A stretch of 64,000 bases of DNA from Forficula auricularia (taxonomy: Eukaryota; Arthropoda; Insecta; Dermaptera; Forficulidae), in assembly GCA_024734495.1 (NCBI GenBank), contig JALMQS010000816.1, positions 6,039,171-6,103,170 on the forward strand, given 5' to 3'. Under the pieces are notes generated by a model, which was given only the letters and a program-made list of their open reading frames with translations, did no database searches and was not told where the DNA came from. This document shows, one piece after another, positions 21,536 through 31,465 of this stretch; the first letter of the stretch is position 1, and every line of letters begins with the position of its first letter. The position numbers and the translations under genes were made by a program.

Positions 21536-22284
21536 TTAAAAGTGCAAATGATAATTGCATTGAAAAATGTTATTTAAAGTAATTAATTTGATACTTATTT
21601 CGATCAAGTATGAAATTATTTTTTTATTATATAATTAATCTATTTTCCAGTATTAGATACTATTAAAAAAAAATAAAAAAAATGTTTATCTCCGAGCAAT
21701 ACAGGTGCATTTCTAAAGATGAATGTCTATAAATAGCGATCGCTTTAAAAATCGCATAAATAAAATTCCGATCTTCTAATGATAGTTTTTATTTGTACGG
21801 GAACAACGGGGGGAAAGAACCGTTGCTTAACCTGACTCCGTGAATTCATCGCTGCAATAAAACAAACCCTTGACATGCAATGAGAGCGTCAAATTTGTGA
21901 GGGCTCACTTTACATACCGTAGGTGAAGTTCAAAGAAATTGAACTAGATGAAGCAGACTCAGAGGCTGCAAGATCAGGGAGGAGCGGAGGCTGGTTGCCT
22001 CTCTGTGGGAATTAGAAAGCAAACAGCAGCTGTCAGAGTGACACGTCACCCTTAATTAAAACTTAATCATTGTGTTGGTCCAGAAATGGGACATGTACCA
22101 ATGATAGCGATCTACTATTATATTTGTTTAGCGATTCCTTTAGCAGGTTCTAATGAATAATTGCTTGCATTTATTTTCACTGGAAGATAAATATGGGTCA
22201 TTCAGGAGCTAAACAATATCAAGGACAGTACCGTCCTAAGATATTTAGCGCCCATGGCCCTACTAACATTTATGCGATCCTCTT
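21536..22284. other. Unassigned stretch with a less AT-rich part
   Basis: 21790-22090 is of mixed composition and looks single-copy, with GAGGAGCGGAGGCTGG-like words and a CAGCAGCTGTCAGAGTGACA block. It does not match the window's repeats. All frames are interrupted. Confidence 0.35.
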
Positions 22285-22905
22285 CATAATAGTCCAAGAG
22301 CTGGTGACACATTTTGACTACGTATTTGACCCAACTAGAAATAATGCTTAATAGTACCGTCTATGATAGTTGTACAGGGAATGGCCATTCTGGCTGGCTG
22401 TAGCAGGTGGATCAAGTACTGCGCATGGTGTGAGTGAGGTAAAAAATACATATGTGTTAAAAAATATTTTTGACCCACAATGAAATTATAAAAATTATAA
22501 TTTATAGTCAATTATAAACATAATATATTCACTCCAGACCATCCAAAGTGTATTTTTACAACATGAAAAAAATAGCATCAAATATTTTTTTTCATGTTGT
22601 AAAAATACACTTTGGGGTGGTCTGGTTCCACGTTCCACCACTCAAATGGTCTGGAGTGAATATATTATGTTTATAATTGACTATAAATTATAATTTTTAT
22701 AATTTCATTGTGGGTCAAAAATATTTTTTAACACATATGTATTTTTTACCGCACTCACACCATGCGCAGTACCTAGTCCACCTGCTACAGCCAGCCAGAC
22801 TGGCCATTCCCTGTACAACTATCATAGACGGTACTATTACGCATTATTTCTAGTTGGGTCAAATCCGTAGTCAAAATGTGTCCACTAGCTCTTGGACTAT
22901 AAGAA
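22285..22905. repeat. Long palindrome, about 280-310-bp arms
   Basis: AGTCCAAGAGCTGGTGACAC at 22291 faces the inverted equivalent ending CTCTTGGACTAT at 22900. The arms match almost base for base to the centre near 22570-22580, with CACTTTG, ACCGTCTATGATAGTTGTAC and CATATGTGTTAAAAAATATT blocks in mirror order. The right arm carries 23 extra bases (TTCCACGTTCC and onward) next to a repeated GGTCTGG. The high arm identity suggests a young foldback insertion or a recent inverted duplication. Frames crossing it are by-products of the symmetry. Confidence 0.88.
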
Positions 22906-23058
22906 AATATAGACGGGTGATTGAAGTGTTTGCGGGGTGATCGGTGAAGTTTTACCAAAATTTGAGAGCTAGAAAAAGTCAGTATATTACCAATCAACAG
23001 TAAACAAAGGAAAATATAAAATTCAAATAACCTATATGAACAAAAACAAACTATAGAT

Positions 23059-23811
23059 ATTAGAGTGCTCCTTATTTTGGATATTTTCGAATATTTACTC
23101 GGACAAGATCTCATATGGTTCGAAATAAATAAAAAAAATATCCCCCAAGTTTCAAGCCTCTATCTCAATTTTAACATAGTGCTACCCAGCGATTAAGTTT
23201 CCCATCTAAATAACATGGGGTTTTTGGCATTGAACGATCAATTTTTTATTCCGGACAAAGTAATATTTCAAAAAATTTGAAATTCTGTTCACTTTATCCT
23301 TATAATAGTAGCTATTTTTCAGAATTTTTACAGATTTTTAACTATTATAATTTTGTAGTTAAAGCTAGATAAAATACTGCTATATCTTAGAATTAGTAAG
23401 TTATAGAAAGTTATAATAGCTAAAAATCTGTAAAAATTCTGAGGGATAGCTATTATTATAAGGATAAAGTCTACAGTTTCAAATTCTTTGAACCATTACT
23501 TTGGCCAGAATAAAAAATTAATCGTTCAATGCCAAAAATCCCATGTTATTTAGATGGGAAACTTATCGCTGGGTAGCTGGTTAAAATTGAGATAGAGACT
23601 TGAAACTTCGGGAATATTTTTTTTATATTTATTTCAAACCATATGAGTCCCTGTACGCGTAAATATTAGAAAATATCCAAAATAAGGTGCGAGGTAGGTT
23701 TCACAAAAAGAAATAAAACAAAATTGAGTTTTAAATTCATTATATTAAAATGTTTCACCTAGAACCAACACCTAACTCCTTAAATATTACCAAAATAAGG
23801 AGCACGCTAAT
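23059..23811. repeat. Long palindromic element with shared ends
   Basis: The left end TATTAGAGTGCTCCTTATTT and the right end (TATTAGCGTGCTCCTTATTT on the minus strand) are inverted repeats. The arms match through CATCTAAATAACATGG, TTGAACGATCAATTTTTTAT and ACTTTATCCTTATAATA to a centre at about 23353-23405. The right arm contains an extra segment of about 100 bases (23690-23790), after which the end motif AATAAGGAGCAC reappears. A third AAGGAGCAC follows the (TA)n tract at 23866. It is a foldback MITE with a secondary insertion. Confidence 0.82.
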
Positions 23812-23812
23812 A

Positions 23813-23814
<2 letters not shown>

Positions 23815-23866
<52 letters not shown>
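23815..23866. repeat. (TA)n microsatellite
   Basis: This is an uninterrupted TA run of about 52 bases, bordered on both sides by AAGGAGCAC end motifs of the neighbouring palindrome. It probably grew from TA-rich target sequence. Length in the assembly may be unreliable. Confidence 0.95.
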
Positions 23867-23869
<3 letters not shown>

Positions 23870-23934
23870 AGCACTGGTATAGGGGGCATAGGCGAAATTT
23901 AGTACAAATCGGTCAATTCATCATCTAATCTAAA

Positions 23935-24340
23935 GGTACACGTAATCAATCTAATATAAGAAAATAGCATTTCAATTAAGAATTTTGTAGTTTAAATGAA
24001 ATGTTATGAAAACATTCAGTTTCTTCACAGAGGCAGCGAGTCGACTATAGAAATGGCAACAAGGGTTTAATTTTTTCCTCATCACATATTCAATTAAATC
24101 TATTGAAATTTCATATCTATGAAATATTTTCTTTTATCTTTTATTATCAAATAGTTTTTATTAGAATATTTTCATTTTAAAAGGTAGTTTATTTGACGTC
24201 TAATTTGAAAAAACGCTAATCACTACTTTGAAATAATTGTTGAAAATATAAAATTAATAAATATTATAAAACAATCGATTATTAATAATTATTTCCAATT
24301 TTGAACGAAATTGATTTGTTAGTTTTTAAGAAAATGAAAC
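23935..24340 (+). repeat. Direct copy of the next palindrome's left arm
   Basis: Blocks AGAAAATAGCATTT, AAGAATTTTGTAGTTTAAA, AAGGTAGTTTATTTGA and TTTGAAAAAACGCTAA follow the same order as at 24485-24860. Divergence is clearly larger than between the two arms of the palindrome itself, so this copy is the older one. Confidence 0.7.
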
Positions 24341-24357
24341 AAGCTAGAAAACCGTAA

Positions 24358-25555
24358 CAAATGACTCTCTGATGCCGGGTGACTTGCGACCCAGCCTCTT
24401 GATAAAATAGACCAAAATAATTATAAATGAGAAAGAAATCGATCTTATTTTATCGATTTCCTCTATCTGAAGGTTCACACTATGTCTATTATATAAGAAA
24501 ATAGCATTTTGATTAAGAATTTTGTAGTTTAAAAGAAATTGTATGAAAAGATTCAATTTCTTCTCCCCGGGAGCGAATCAACTAGAAATGGCCAACAGTT
24601 TTATTTTGTTTTCTCATTAGATATTTATTCAAATCTATTTAAATTTCATATCTCTGTGTTATTTTCATTTATTTTTTATATCAAATAATAATTATTTAGG
24701 AAAATTGCATTTTAAAGGGTAGTTTATTTAAAGTCCAATTTGAAAAAACGCTAAAAACTATTTTTAAAATTTTTTTCAAAAATATGAAATTAATAGATAT
24801 TATAAAACAATTAATAATGAATAATTTAATTCAATTTTGAACGAAATCGATTCACTACTTTTCGAGAAAATCGTCAAAATGCCATCTGAAACCGTCTATG
24901 AAAGGCTGTTTTTGAAACACGTGATGGGTTTGAAAAATTCACCTCCATGTCACAAGTCACAGTTTTGTTTCATATGACTTTTTAAACTTTTTCAAAGGAA
25001 TCTCATGCTTTCAAAAAACATCATTTTTTTGACGGTTCAGATGGTTTTTGACCATTTTCTCAAAAAGCTACTCTATCAATTTCGTTCAAAATAGTATTAA
25101 ATGATTTATAATTAATTGTTTTATAATATCTATTAATTTCATATTTTTTATGAAATTTTCAACGGAGTTATTAGCGTTTTTTCAAATTGAACTTCAAATA
25201 AACTACCCTTTAAAATGCAAATTTCCTAATAATAATTATTTGATATAAATAATAAATGAAAATAACACACAGATATGAAAATTCAATAGATTTGAATAAA
25301 TATCTAATGAGAAAAAAATAAAACTTTTGGCCATTTCTAGTTGATTCAATTTCGGAGGGAAGAAATTGAATCTTTTCATACAATTTCTTTTAAACTACAA
25401 AATTCTTAATCAAAGTGTTATTTTCTTATATAATAGACATTCTGTGAACCTTCAAATATATGAAATCGATAAAATAAGATCGATTTAATTCTCATTTATA
25501 ATTAATTTGGTCTGTTATATCTGGAGGATGTCTCACCATCGGACACCTTATTTGT
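24358..25555. repeat. Palindrome of about 1.2 kb
   Basis: The left arm from about 24410 (ATAGACCAAAATAATTATAA) to 24950 is mirrored from 25000 to 25520. Landmarks include CATTTTAAAGGGTAGTTTATT against AATAAACTACCCTTTAAAATG-type sequence, and CTTTTCGAGAAAATCGTCAA against its inverted form. Similarity continues weakly to the outer edges and reaches nearly to the centre around 24955, leaving almost no spacer. No coding sequence is seen. It may be a foldback element, or an inverted duplication of the neighbouring 23935-24340 segment. Confidence 0.8.
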
Positions 25556-26288
25556 CATTGATTCAAGTCCATTAACTCTACAATATTGGAATATTTTTTT
25601 AACGCGCAAACTATTGATCTTAGACATTTTACTTATATGAACTTTTCTGATCGAAATGAAATCTTGTTTAATAAAGAATAAATAAAATTATATAAATTTG
25701 TGTGACTCAAATGGTTAGGCAGTGATGGTGAAATTTATGTTGAAAGTTAGATAATCCTGCTCTAGGGGCTTAGATATTCTACTTATTCAAAAAATCTAAT
25801 AAAGAAACATTTTGATAGTTTAATTTACTAAAATTAAGTTCATTATCTATAATTCGCTCCGATGACTATTTAAATATCTAGAGAAGATTATTCTTCAAGT
25901 GCAATATTCGATTCCGAGACTCAACGATTACTGTGGAGAGTATCCTCTCTATTGTAATTTTCTAGGAGAAATTTATCGCAGGGGTAGCTTCCCATTGATA
26001 TTGATATTGATAGTGACCAAAGAAAAAAAAGGGGGGGGGATTAAAAATATTTTCAAACAAAAATGGAAGAAAGCTCAATATTTCTAATAAAATAGTCTCA
26101 TAATTAAAAGGAGATATTAATAGTTGATAATAAACCCAAAATTAAGAGGGGGATATATCATGAATCATTATGAGATTAGTCGAAGCTACATTTATCAAAT
26201 AACTATAAAATAATAAAAATAAATATTTATAAAAAATTATTTTCCTTAAAATTTTTTGATAAATATTAGAAAAACAGTCCATTTTGTT
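25556..26288. other. AT-rich unassigned stretch
   Basis: A frame of 62 codons near 25899 contains nothing recognisable. A G-run lies at 26033-26039. No transposon ends are seen before the family F copy. Confidence 0.4.
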
Positions 26289-27210
26289 TACCGACTTCAA
26301 AAAAGGAGGAGGTTCTCAATTCGACCAATTTTTTTTTCTTTTTTTTTTGTGTATATGTTACCTGATATCTTCGCCAATTGTGAACCGTTGTGATGATTTT
26401 TTGTATTGGGTTCAGTCTAGTTTCCGATTGGTCCTGTTTTTTTTCATTGGTATTGGACCTTTTTTGCTATGTTTGTTTAGGCATAACTTCTTTGTTTATG
26501 AACCGTTTTCGATGATTCTTTTTATATTAGAAAGAGGGTACCTTAGGGGTGGTTCCATATTAATTTGGTCAAGTTCTGATGATATGATCAATGACGAATT
26601 AACGTAAATATCCAATTCTTATGAGCAAATAATCGAAATTATAATAAATAAAATCTTTTATAAAAATCAATCTTAAAACGTTCATTTAAAACCCGCAAAC
26701 GTTTCTAGAGAATTTCTATATTTATGAATTTTATTTTATTATCATTTTCTGATTCATTCGCCCGACGCTTTCTCTTACGAGATGCATGCAAGGTATTATA
26801 TTAAGTCACTATTAATAACATCACTAAAAAGAGAAAAATAAAAATAATTTTTATGAAAAAAAAAATAAAACCGACTTCAAAAAAATTAAGTGCAACAAAT
26901 AAAATAATAAAACTCAAAAATAAAATAAAATACACTAAAAGGTATAAAATAATTATCTAATTTATTTACAACTAAACGACGAAATATTTACATGAAATCA
27001 CTTTTTGAAGTCGGTGCAAAACAAACTATATAAGCGATCATACCCGCCATAAGATCCGTCGAGTACGATTTATAAAATGTATACCGACTTCAAAAAGTGA
27101 TTTCATGTTAATATTTCTTCGTTTAGTTGTAACTAAATTAGATATTTATTTTATACCTAGTGTATTTTATTTTATTTGTTGCATTCCATTTTTTTTGAAG
27201 TCGGTTTTAT
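26289..27210 (+). mobile_element. Family F copy 2
   Basis: It starts TACCGACTTCAAAAAAGGAG and ends with TTTTTGAAGTCGGTTTTATT. It is colinear with copy 1, including CGATTGGTCCTG, the GATATGATCAATGACGAATT block, the GATGCATGCAAGGTATTATA block and the internal palindrome around 27025-27080. The core here (ATACCCGCCATAAGATCCGT) lacks about a dozen bases (CGTACTAAGTA region) present in the other copies. Non-coding. Confidence 0.82.
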
Positions 27211-27611
27211 TTTTTTTTTATATAAAATTATTAAGTGAATTATTAAAAATTTTGCGAAACCATGTCGTTATACAGTCTACAAAAAAATCCTCGAAAAAAT
27301 TATACTTTTCAAGATATTAACTGTTTTGTCAAAATGTCTGTTAGTACTTTACTACGTGCTTGAGATACCAAATTATTGTTGACACTCTAACTCTAAAACT
27401 AGTGTGAATATCAAAATGAAATTTCACATAAAGTTTTGGTGCATTGAGATTAAGAGCCAATTAGATTTTGGTTGAAATCGGACCCAAAATTAAGGAGGCG
27501 TTTAAAATTAAAACTATAAGATTTTCAATCTAATAAAAAAACAAGAAAAAGGAAATATACTATAAAATGTTCTTATAATAGCGAAAAGATTATTATATAT
27601 TTTTGGGAACA
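27211..27611. other. AT-rich unassigned stretch
   Basis: I see no element ends or frames of interest between the family F copy and the next inverted repeat. Confidence 0.35.
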
Positions 27612-27800
27612 CAATTAGGGGGGAGGGGGGGCGGTTTTCAAAAAATAAAATCTAGGCCCTTGGACTAAACTGAACCAAATATTGAATAGCTTTGGTTAGT
27701 TTTTGCACTTTTAGTCTTCTGGGTGCTCAATGATTATGTATACAAAATTTGGTTGAGTTTGGTTCAATAATTCTATTTTTGACCCTCCCCCACCCTCTAA
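27612..27800. repeat. Inverted pair of 182-bp-family units
   Basis: The left half, with a GGGGGGAGGGG run and TCTAGGCCCTTGGACTAAAC, is mirrored by a right half with ATTTGGTTGAGTTTGGTTC and GACCCTCCCCCACCCTC. Both halves are versions of the unit that is tandem at 1911-2500 and lies inside 41447-42111. This looks like the core of a foldback element without outer arms. Confidence 0.65.
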
Positions 27801-28079
27801 ATGATTTTATTAAATATAAGAGAGGGGCCAAGTATATGGTAACTTTAGAATCACTCTTTACTTGGCGCCGCGATTTGACGACGGATTCTTATAGAACTCG
27901 TCAAAATAAGACGAAAATCAAAAATGGTACAGGTTCTTGGAGAAACATATTTAAATAAAGTAAAGAAAATTAAAAAAAAATTTAAATTTGTTTAAAGTTA
28001 TATAAAGTAAAGTAAATTTAAAAAAATATTTTTTTTTAATTTTCTTGAAAACATAATAGACTTCATTTCGTCTTCTAGG

Positions 28080-28145
28080 GGGGGGGGCACTTGCCCATAG
28101 CTGCGGGCCACTTGCCCATAGCTGGGCACGCCCATGGCGCCCTAT
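28080..28145 (-). mobile_element. Possible transposon terminus with short duplication
   Basis: On the minus strand the sequence reads GGCGCCATGGGCGTGCCCAG from about 28140, a G+C-rich style seen at ends of several insect DNA elements. CACTTGCCCATAGCTG occurs twice, at 28088 and 28109 (period 21). A G-run precedes it on the plus strand. No partner end was found. Confidence 0.4.
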
Positions 28146-28416
28146 CCTATGTAAAAGTATGTCTAATCGTAAATGTAAGAGATAAAAATAAATAATAAAT
28201 ACATTTTCAGCTTCTCACTTTGTTTTTTGTCTAGTTAGCCAATAAATAAATAAGGTTTAACTAAAATTTCAAATCTTAATAAAATCAATCACAAAAATGA
28301 AAGCTTCAACAGCTTCGTATGTTCCATATATTTGATTCAATCGCGAATCGAATGCAGGCGTTTTTTCAAATATTAAGTGAAAATAATATCTGAACTTATA
28401 TATTTCTAACTTGAAA

Positions 28417-28877
28417 TAATGAAGTTAAATAAATTTATAATTTTCTTATTAATATATTAAAGAATAATTAACGTATTAACGAGAATTGTTTTGATCGCTC
28501 TTATTAAACAAGAAATATATCGCGAGACTACTGCTTTTGAAGCTATTGAAGTCTGCTGAGTCTTAAGTCTGAACCAAGAGAGAATGAAAAAGATATGATC
28601 CATTTAGTTATAATCCAACGTCATTTTGCACCATCCATCCAAGTGTCATGCGGGCTAAACGCAAAATGACGTTGGATTATAGCTAAATTGATCATATCTT
28701 TTTCATTCTCTCTTGGTCCAAACTTAAGACTCAGCAGACTCCAATAGCTTCAACCAGCAGTAGTCTCGCGATATAGATCTTGTTTAATAAGCAGGATCAA
28801 AACAATTCTCGTTAATATGTTAATTATTCTTTAATATATTAATGAGAAAATTATAAATTTATTCAACAGCTTCATTA
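28417..28877. repeat. Palindrome of 461 bp, about 215-bp arms
   Basis: The arms match from TAATGAAG at 28417 to CTTCATTA at 28877. Mirror blocks include TTCTTATTAATATATTAAAG, CTATTGAAGTCTGCTGAGTC, AAGAGAGAATGAAAAAGATA and AACGTCATTTTGC. The unpaired centre is 28630-28660. Arm identity is high despite small indels. No frame of interest; it is a likely foldback MITE. Confidence 0.87.
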
Positions 28878-29179
28878 GTGTTTGTGTTTTGGTTTGAGAA
28901 ATGTCTGAAAATGCCTGAGAATGTTGATTCGTTTTAGTATGTTAATTTGGATTTCTAAGCCCACGATAGCAGAAAAACGAAAGTCGTAGAAAGTTCATTC
29001 AGGTCCCATAATAATATATAATATCGATCTGTCTAGATTTCCATAATTCACGATAATTCAAAAACGTAGACATAATTTTTTTTTTGTCGGCCCGGATTCT
29101 CCATTCTAATCACTAGGTAGTCAAGAACGCAGAATCGTTCAGTTCGTTCTAGTGCCAAAATATTTATATTTTATTTGAT

Positions 29180-29204
29180 CACACACACACACGAGAGAGA
29201 GAGG
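29180..29204. repeat. (CA)n(GA)n microsatellite
   Basis: A short CACACACACACACAC run passes directly into GAGAGAGAGAG. Confidence 0.9.
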
Positions 29205-29324
29205 GATTTTCATTTTTTAGGATTTAAGGTACCTGAAAAATTGGAAAAAAAAATCGAATTCGAATTTTTTTACAAAAATAAAAAATTAAATCATTTTGAT
29301 TTGGAAATTTTATTATCAAATTAA

Positions 29325-29435
29325 ACACGCCCAGCAGTCTTTAGCTTGCAAGCCTGGGGGGTTGGAGGGCTAGGGGTCTAGGGGCGTGTCCCCTGGCTAG
29401 CAAGAGGGCCGCCGAAGGCGGAGCCTTGCAGCTAG
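29325..29435 (+). mobile_element. Helitron 3' end
   Basis: A perfect hairpin CCGCC-GAA-GGCGG at 29409-29421 is followed ten bases later by CTAG at 29432-29435 and then T. This fits the Helitron rule of a short hairpin shortly before CTRR, inserted before T. The preceding stretch is G-rich (TGGGGGGTTGGAGGGC, then TAGGGGTCTAGGGGCGTGT) like the block at 7939-8022. The 5' end was not located; 29325 is an arbitrary limit. Confidence 0.7.
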
Positions 29436-29688
29436 TTATTAATATAATAATTTCGAAAAAATAATTCCCTTATTTCATTGAAAATATTTTCAAAACAATT
29501 AAAAATAAAAATTAAAAAATAATAAATTTTCTGAAATGCAAATGGGGTAGAATGTCTCACCCTGGCATAGAAGAAAAGAGTGCGAAATATAAATTTGGGC
29601 ACTTTTATAATAATCTCAGAATACATGTCGATACAAGTCCATATCTATTGGGGACATTGAAACAAGCTCAGATACAAAATAAAGAATT

Positions 29689-29741
29689 TTCTATTAATCA
29701 AGTAGTACGTCTACTTCTATTAATCAAGTAGTACGTCTATT
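29689..29741. repeat. 26-bp tandem duplication
   Basis: TTCTATTAATCAAGTAGTAC followed by GTCTA occurs twice in a row. It is short and simple and may be replication slippage. Confidence 0.8.
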
Positions 29742-29910
29742 TCTCCTTATCACAAGCTAACTATTTTAATACTAATAATAAAATTGCATTATAAAGATTT
29801 GTCCACTATTCCGCTCAAAGCCTCCAAATCTAAATGTCGACTTTTGGAGATCATTCTCTTTATTTGGCTGCTCAAATCCTGTAATCCTATTATTCATAAA
29901 CCAGATGTGA

Positions 29911-30041
29911 ACCCGCCTTCGGTGGGTATCTTACCAGTAGGATGCTAAATTTTTTTATTTGTTATGAACTATTAGTGAGTTTTCAAATTAAAAAATCACG
30001 TCGACGTCGTTGCTCAAGCCGATTATTATTATAAGTATAGA
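29911..30041 (-). mobile_element. Helitron 5' end
   Basis: On the minus strand the sequence from 30041 reads TCTATACTTATAATAATAAT and then CGGCTTGAGCAACGACGTCG, as in the 8499 copy. A hairpin with a different stem, ACCCGCC-TTC-GGTGGGT, lies at 29911-29927. Leftwards the similarity is lost, so the copy is truncated or belongs to a subfamily with another interior. Confidence 0.65.
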
Positions 30042-30098
30042 TAGATAAAATTTCATCTTGTCTAGAAGTTCAATTAAATTTCTATTAATTGTTTACTT

Positions 30099-30264
30099 CG
30101 AGGGCTGAACCGCGACCTAAAATCGTGTACACCTACTTACACTTACACTTTTATTTCCAAGTAAAAGACAATAGATGGCAATAGGTTATCTAATTAATTC
30201 CAAAGTAATTCCAAATAATTCCAAAGACGGTGTATACCTAATTCCAAACGCGGTTCACCCCTCG
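30099..30264. mobile_element. 166-bp MITE-like element
   Basis: CGAGGGCTGAACCGCG at 30099-30114 and CGCGGTTCACCCCTCG at 30249-30264 form 16-base inverted ends with one mismatch. The interior repeats TAATTCCAAA four times. A 63-codon frame overlaps the right end but has no recognisable content. Target duplication is not evident. Confidence 0.6.
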
Positions 30265-30920
30265 GTTTCCTTTCACTTATATAATATGGTAAATGACCTA
30301 AAAATAGTTAAATACAAAAAATATGTTATTCACGACAAAATAACTGTGTCGGAAAAAACACCATAATGTAAACCTTTTTTTTGGCATTTGAAACTACCTT
30401 ATGTACCTTATGTATATTTTCAAATAAAATAATAATAATAATAATAATAATATAACTTCTCATGTCATGCATGGTTTCTGTTTTTTCATAAATTTTCAAT
30501 TTTTAATTGACAATAACTTTTATTATTTTTTACAAGAAAATATATGCTCAATACTTAAATTATACAATCGATTCATATTAAATTTTCAATTTAAATTTTT
30601 ATAAACACACCCTATTAAAATCTAACATTAAGTTACTTAAATCGTTCCACTCAAGATAATTAGATTTCTGACTGATGAAAAAGTATGAGTAACCATTAGT
30701 AGGTTAATGGTGTTGTATTTCAGCGATCACTCAAAAGCAAAGTGTTAAGAAATACAATATTTTATTTTAATTATGATCTATCAATAAAATACTATGCACG
30801 TTGGATAATTTTTCTAATCATTTAAATTACCATTAAAATGAAAAAAAAGGTTCTTTATCACCACACTTGTTAAGAATCTGATTCGAATCTTTAACCGGGA
30901 TTCCGGTTTAATGACTTATT
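30265..30920. other. AT-rich unassigned stretch with (AAT)n
   Basis: An (AAT)n run of about seven units lies at 30430-30451. The rest shows no frames or element ends. Confidence 0.45.
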
Positions 30921-31195
30921 TTTACTTTATCCAATGCGAAGCATGGGTAAAGTATTGTAATCGGTCGCGCGCCAAGCGGGACTTCAAAGGGTCCTCAGGT
31001 AAAGACTACGGAACCCATGGACTCAATTAAGGTCACAAATTGTAGTATTCAATTAGGTTGAATTTTAGCACGTGATGATTTTGCCAAAAATTACCTGGGG
31101 TCTCGTCGAGAGTCCAAAAAGTGCCATTTTTTTGGAAGTGCGTGGGGATGGATGGATGGATGGATGTATGTTATCGTTTTTTTCGCGGTTTTGTT
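30921..31195 (+). mobile_element. Family E copy 2, head only
   Basis: It starts TTACTTTATCCAATGCGAAG with an imperfect hairpin (CCAATGC-GAA-GCATGG). It continues through GGGTCCTCAGGTAAAGACTA, a GTCACAAATTGTAGTATTCA block and GGGGTCTCGTCGAGAG to a GGATGGATGGATG run. Similarity to the other copies stops near 31195. The next 270 bases hold other DNA before copy 3 begins in the opposite orientation. Confidence 0.75.
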
Positions 31196-31465
31196 GTGGA
31201 ACAGGCTCGAGATTATTTTGTTGAATATCAAGAGTTGTTGGCGTACCTGAACGTTTTCTTTTTTTGGTCATCTGCCATGTCTGCCATGAAGTTTCACTAT
31301 TTGTGATGTTTTTGGTGTCGGGGTTCGTTGGTTGAGGCGTTGATATCATTTCGGGCATGGGGCCGGGCATGGGGCAAAGCCCCTGGTCGATATGGGACTG
31401 TTCACTGGTTAGGGATAATTATTTAAAACAATGAAAGACAGTGAGGAAATGAAAAAAGAAAAAAA
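31196..31465. other. Short segment between E copies
   Basis: Contains a CATGGGGCCGGGCATGGGGC block and a perfect hairpin GGGGC-AAA-GCCCC at 31371-31383, of the style found at transposon ends. Frames on both strands (for example 31065-31370 minus) show nothing recognisable. Confidence 0.35.

Noticed and set aside
22785..23114. 109-codon minus frame
   Set aside because: It starts inside one palindrome and ends in the next; the reading frame is a product of repeat sequence.
28480..28520. CTCTTATTAAACAAG inside a palindrome as a Helitron 3' end
   Set aside because: The neighbouring ATATACAAGAATTGCTC context is missing, and the word is mirrored as part of the palindrome arms.
31065..31370. 101-codon minus frame rich in polar residues, overlapping a plus-strand frame
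   Set aside because: Its C-terminal part lies on family E head sequence, other E copies do not keep the frame, and no domain is recognisable.
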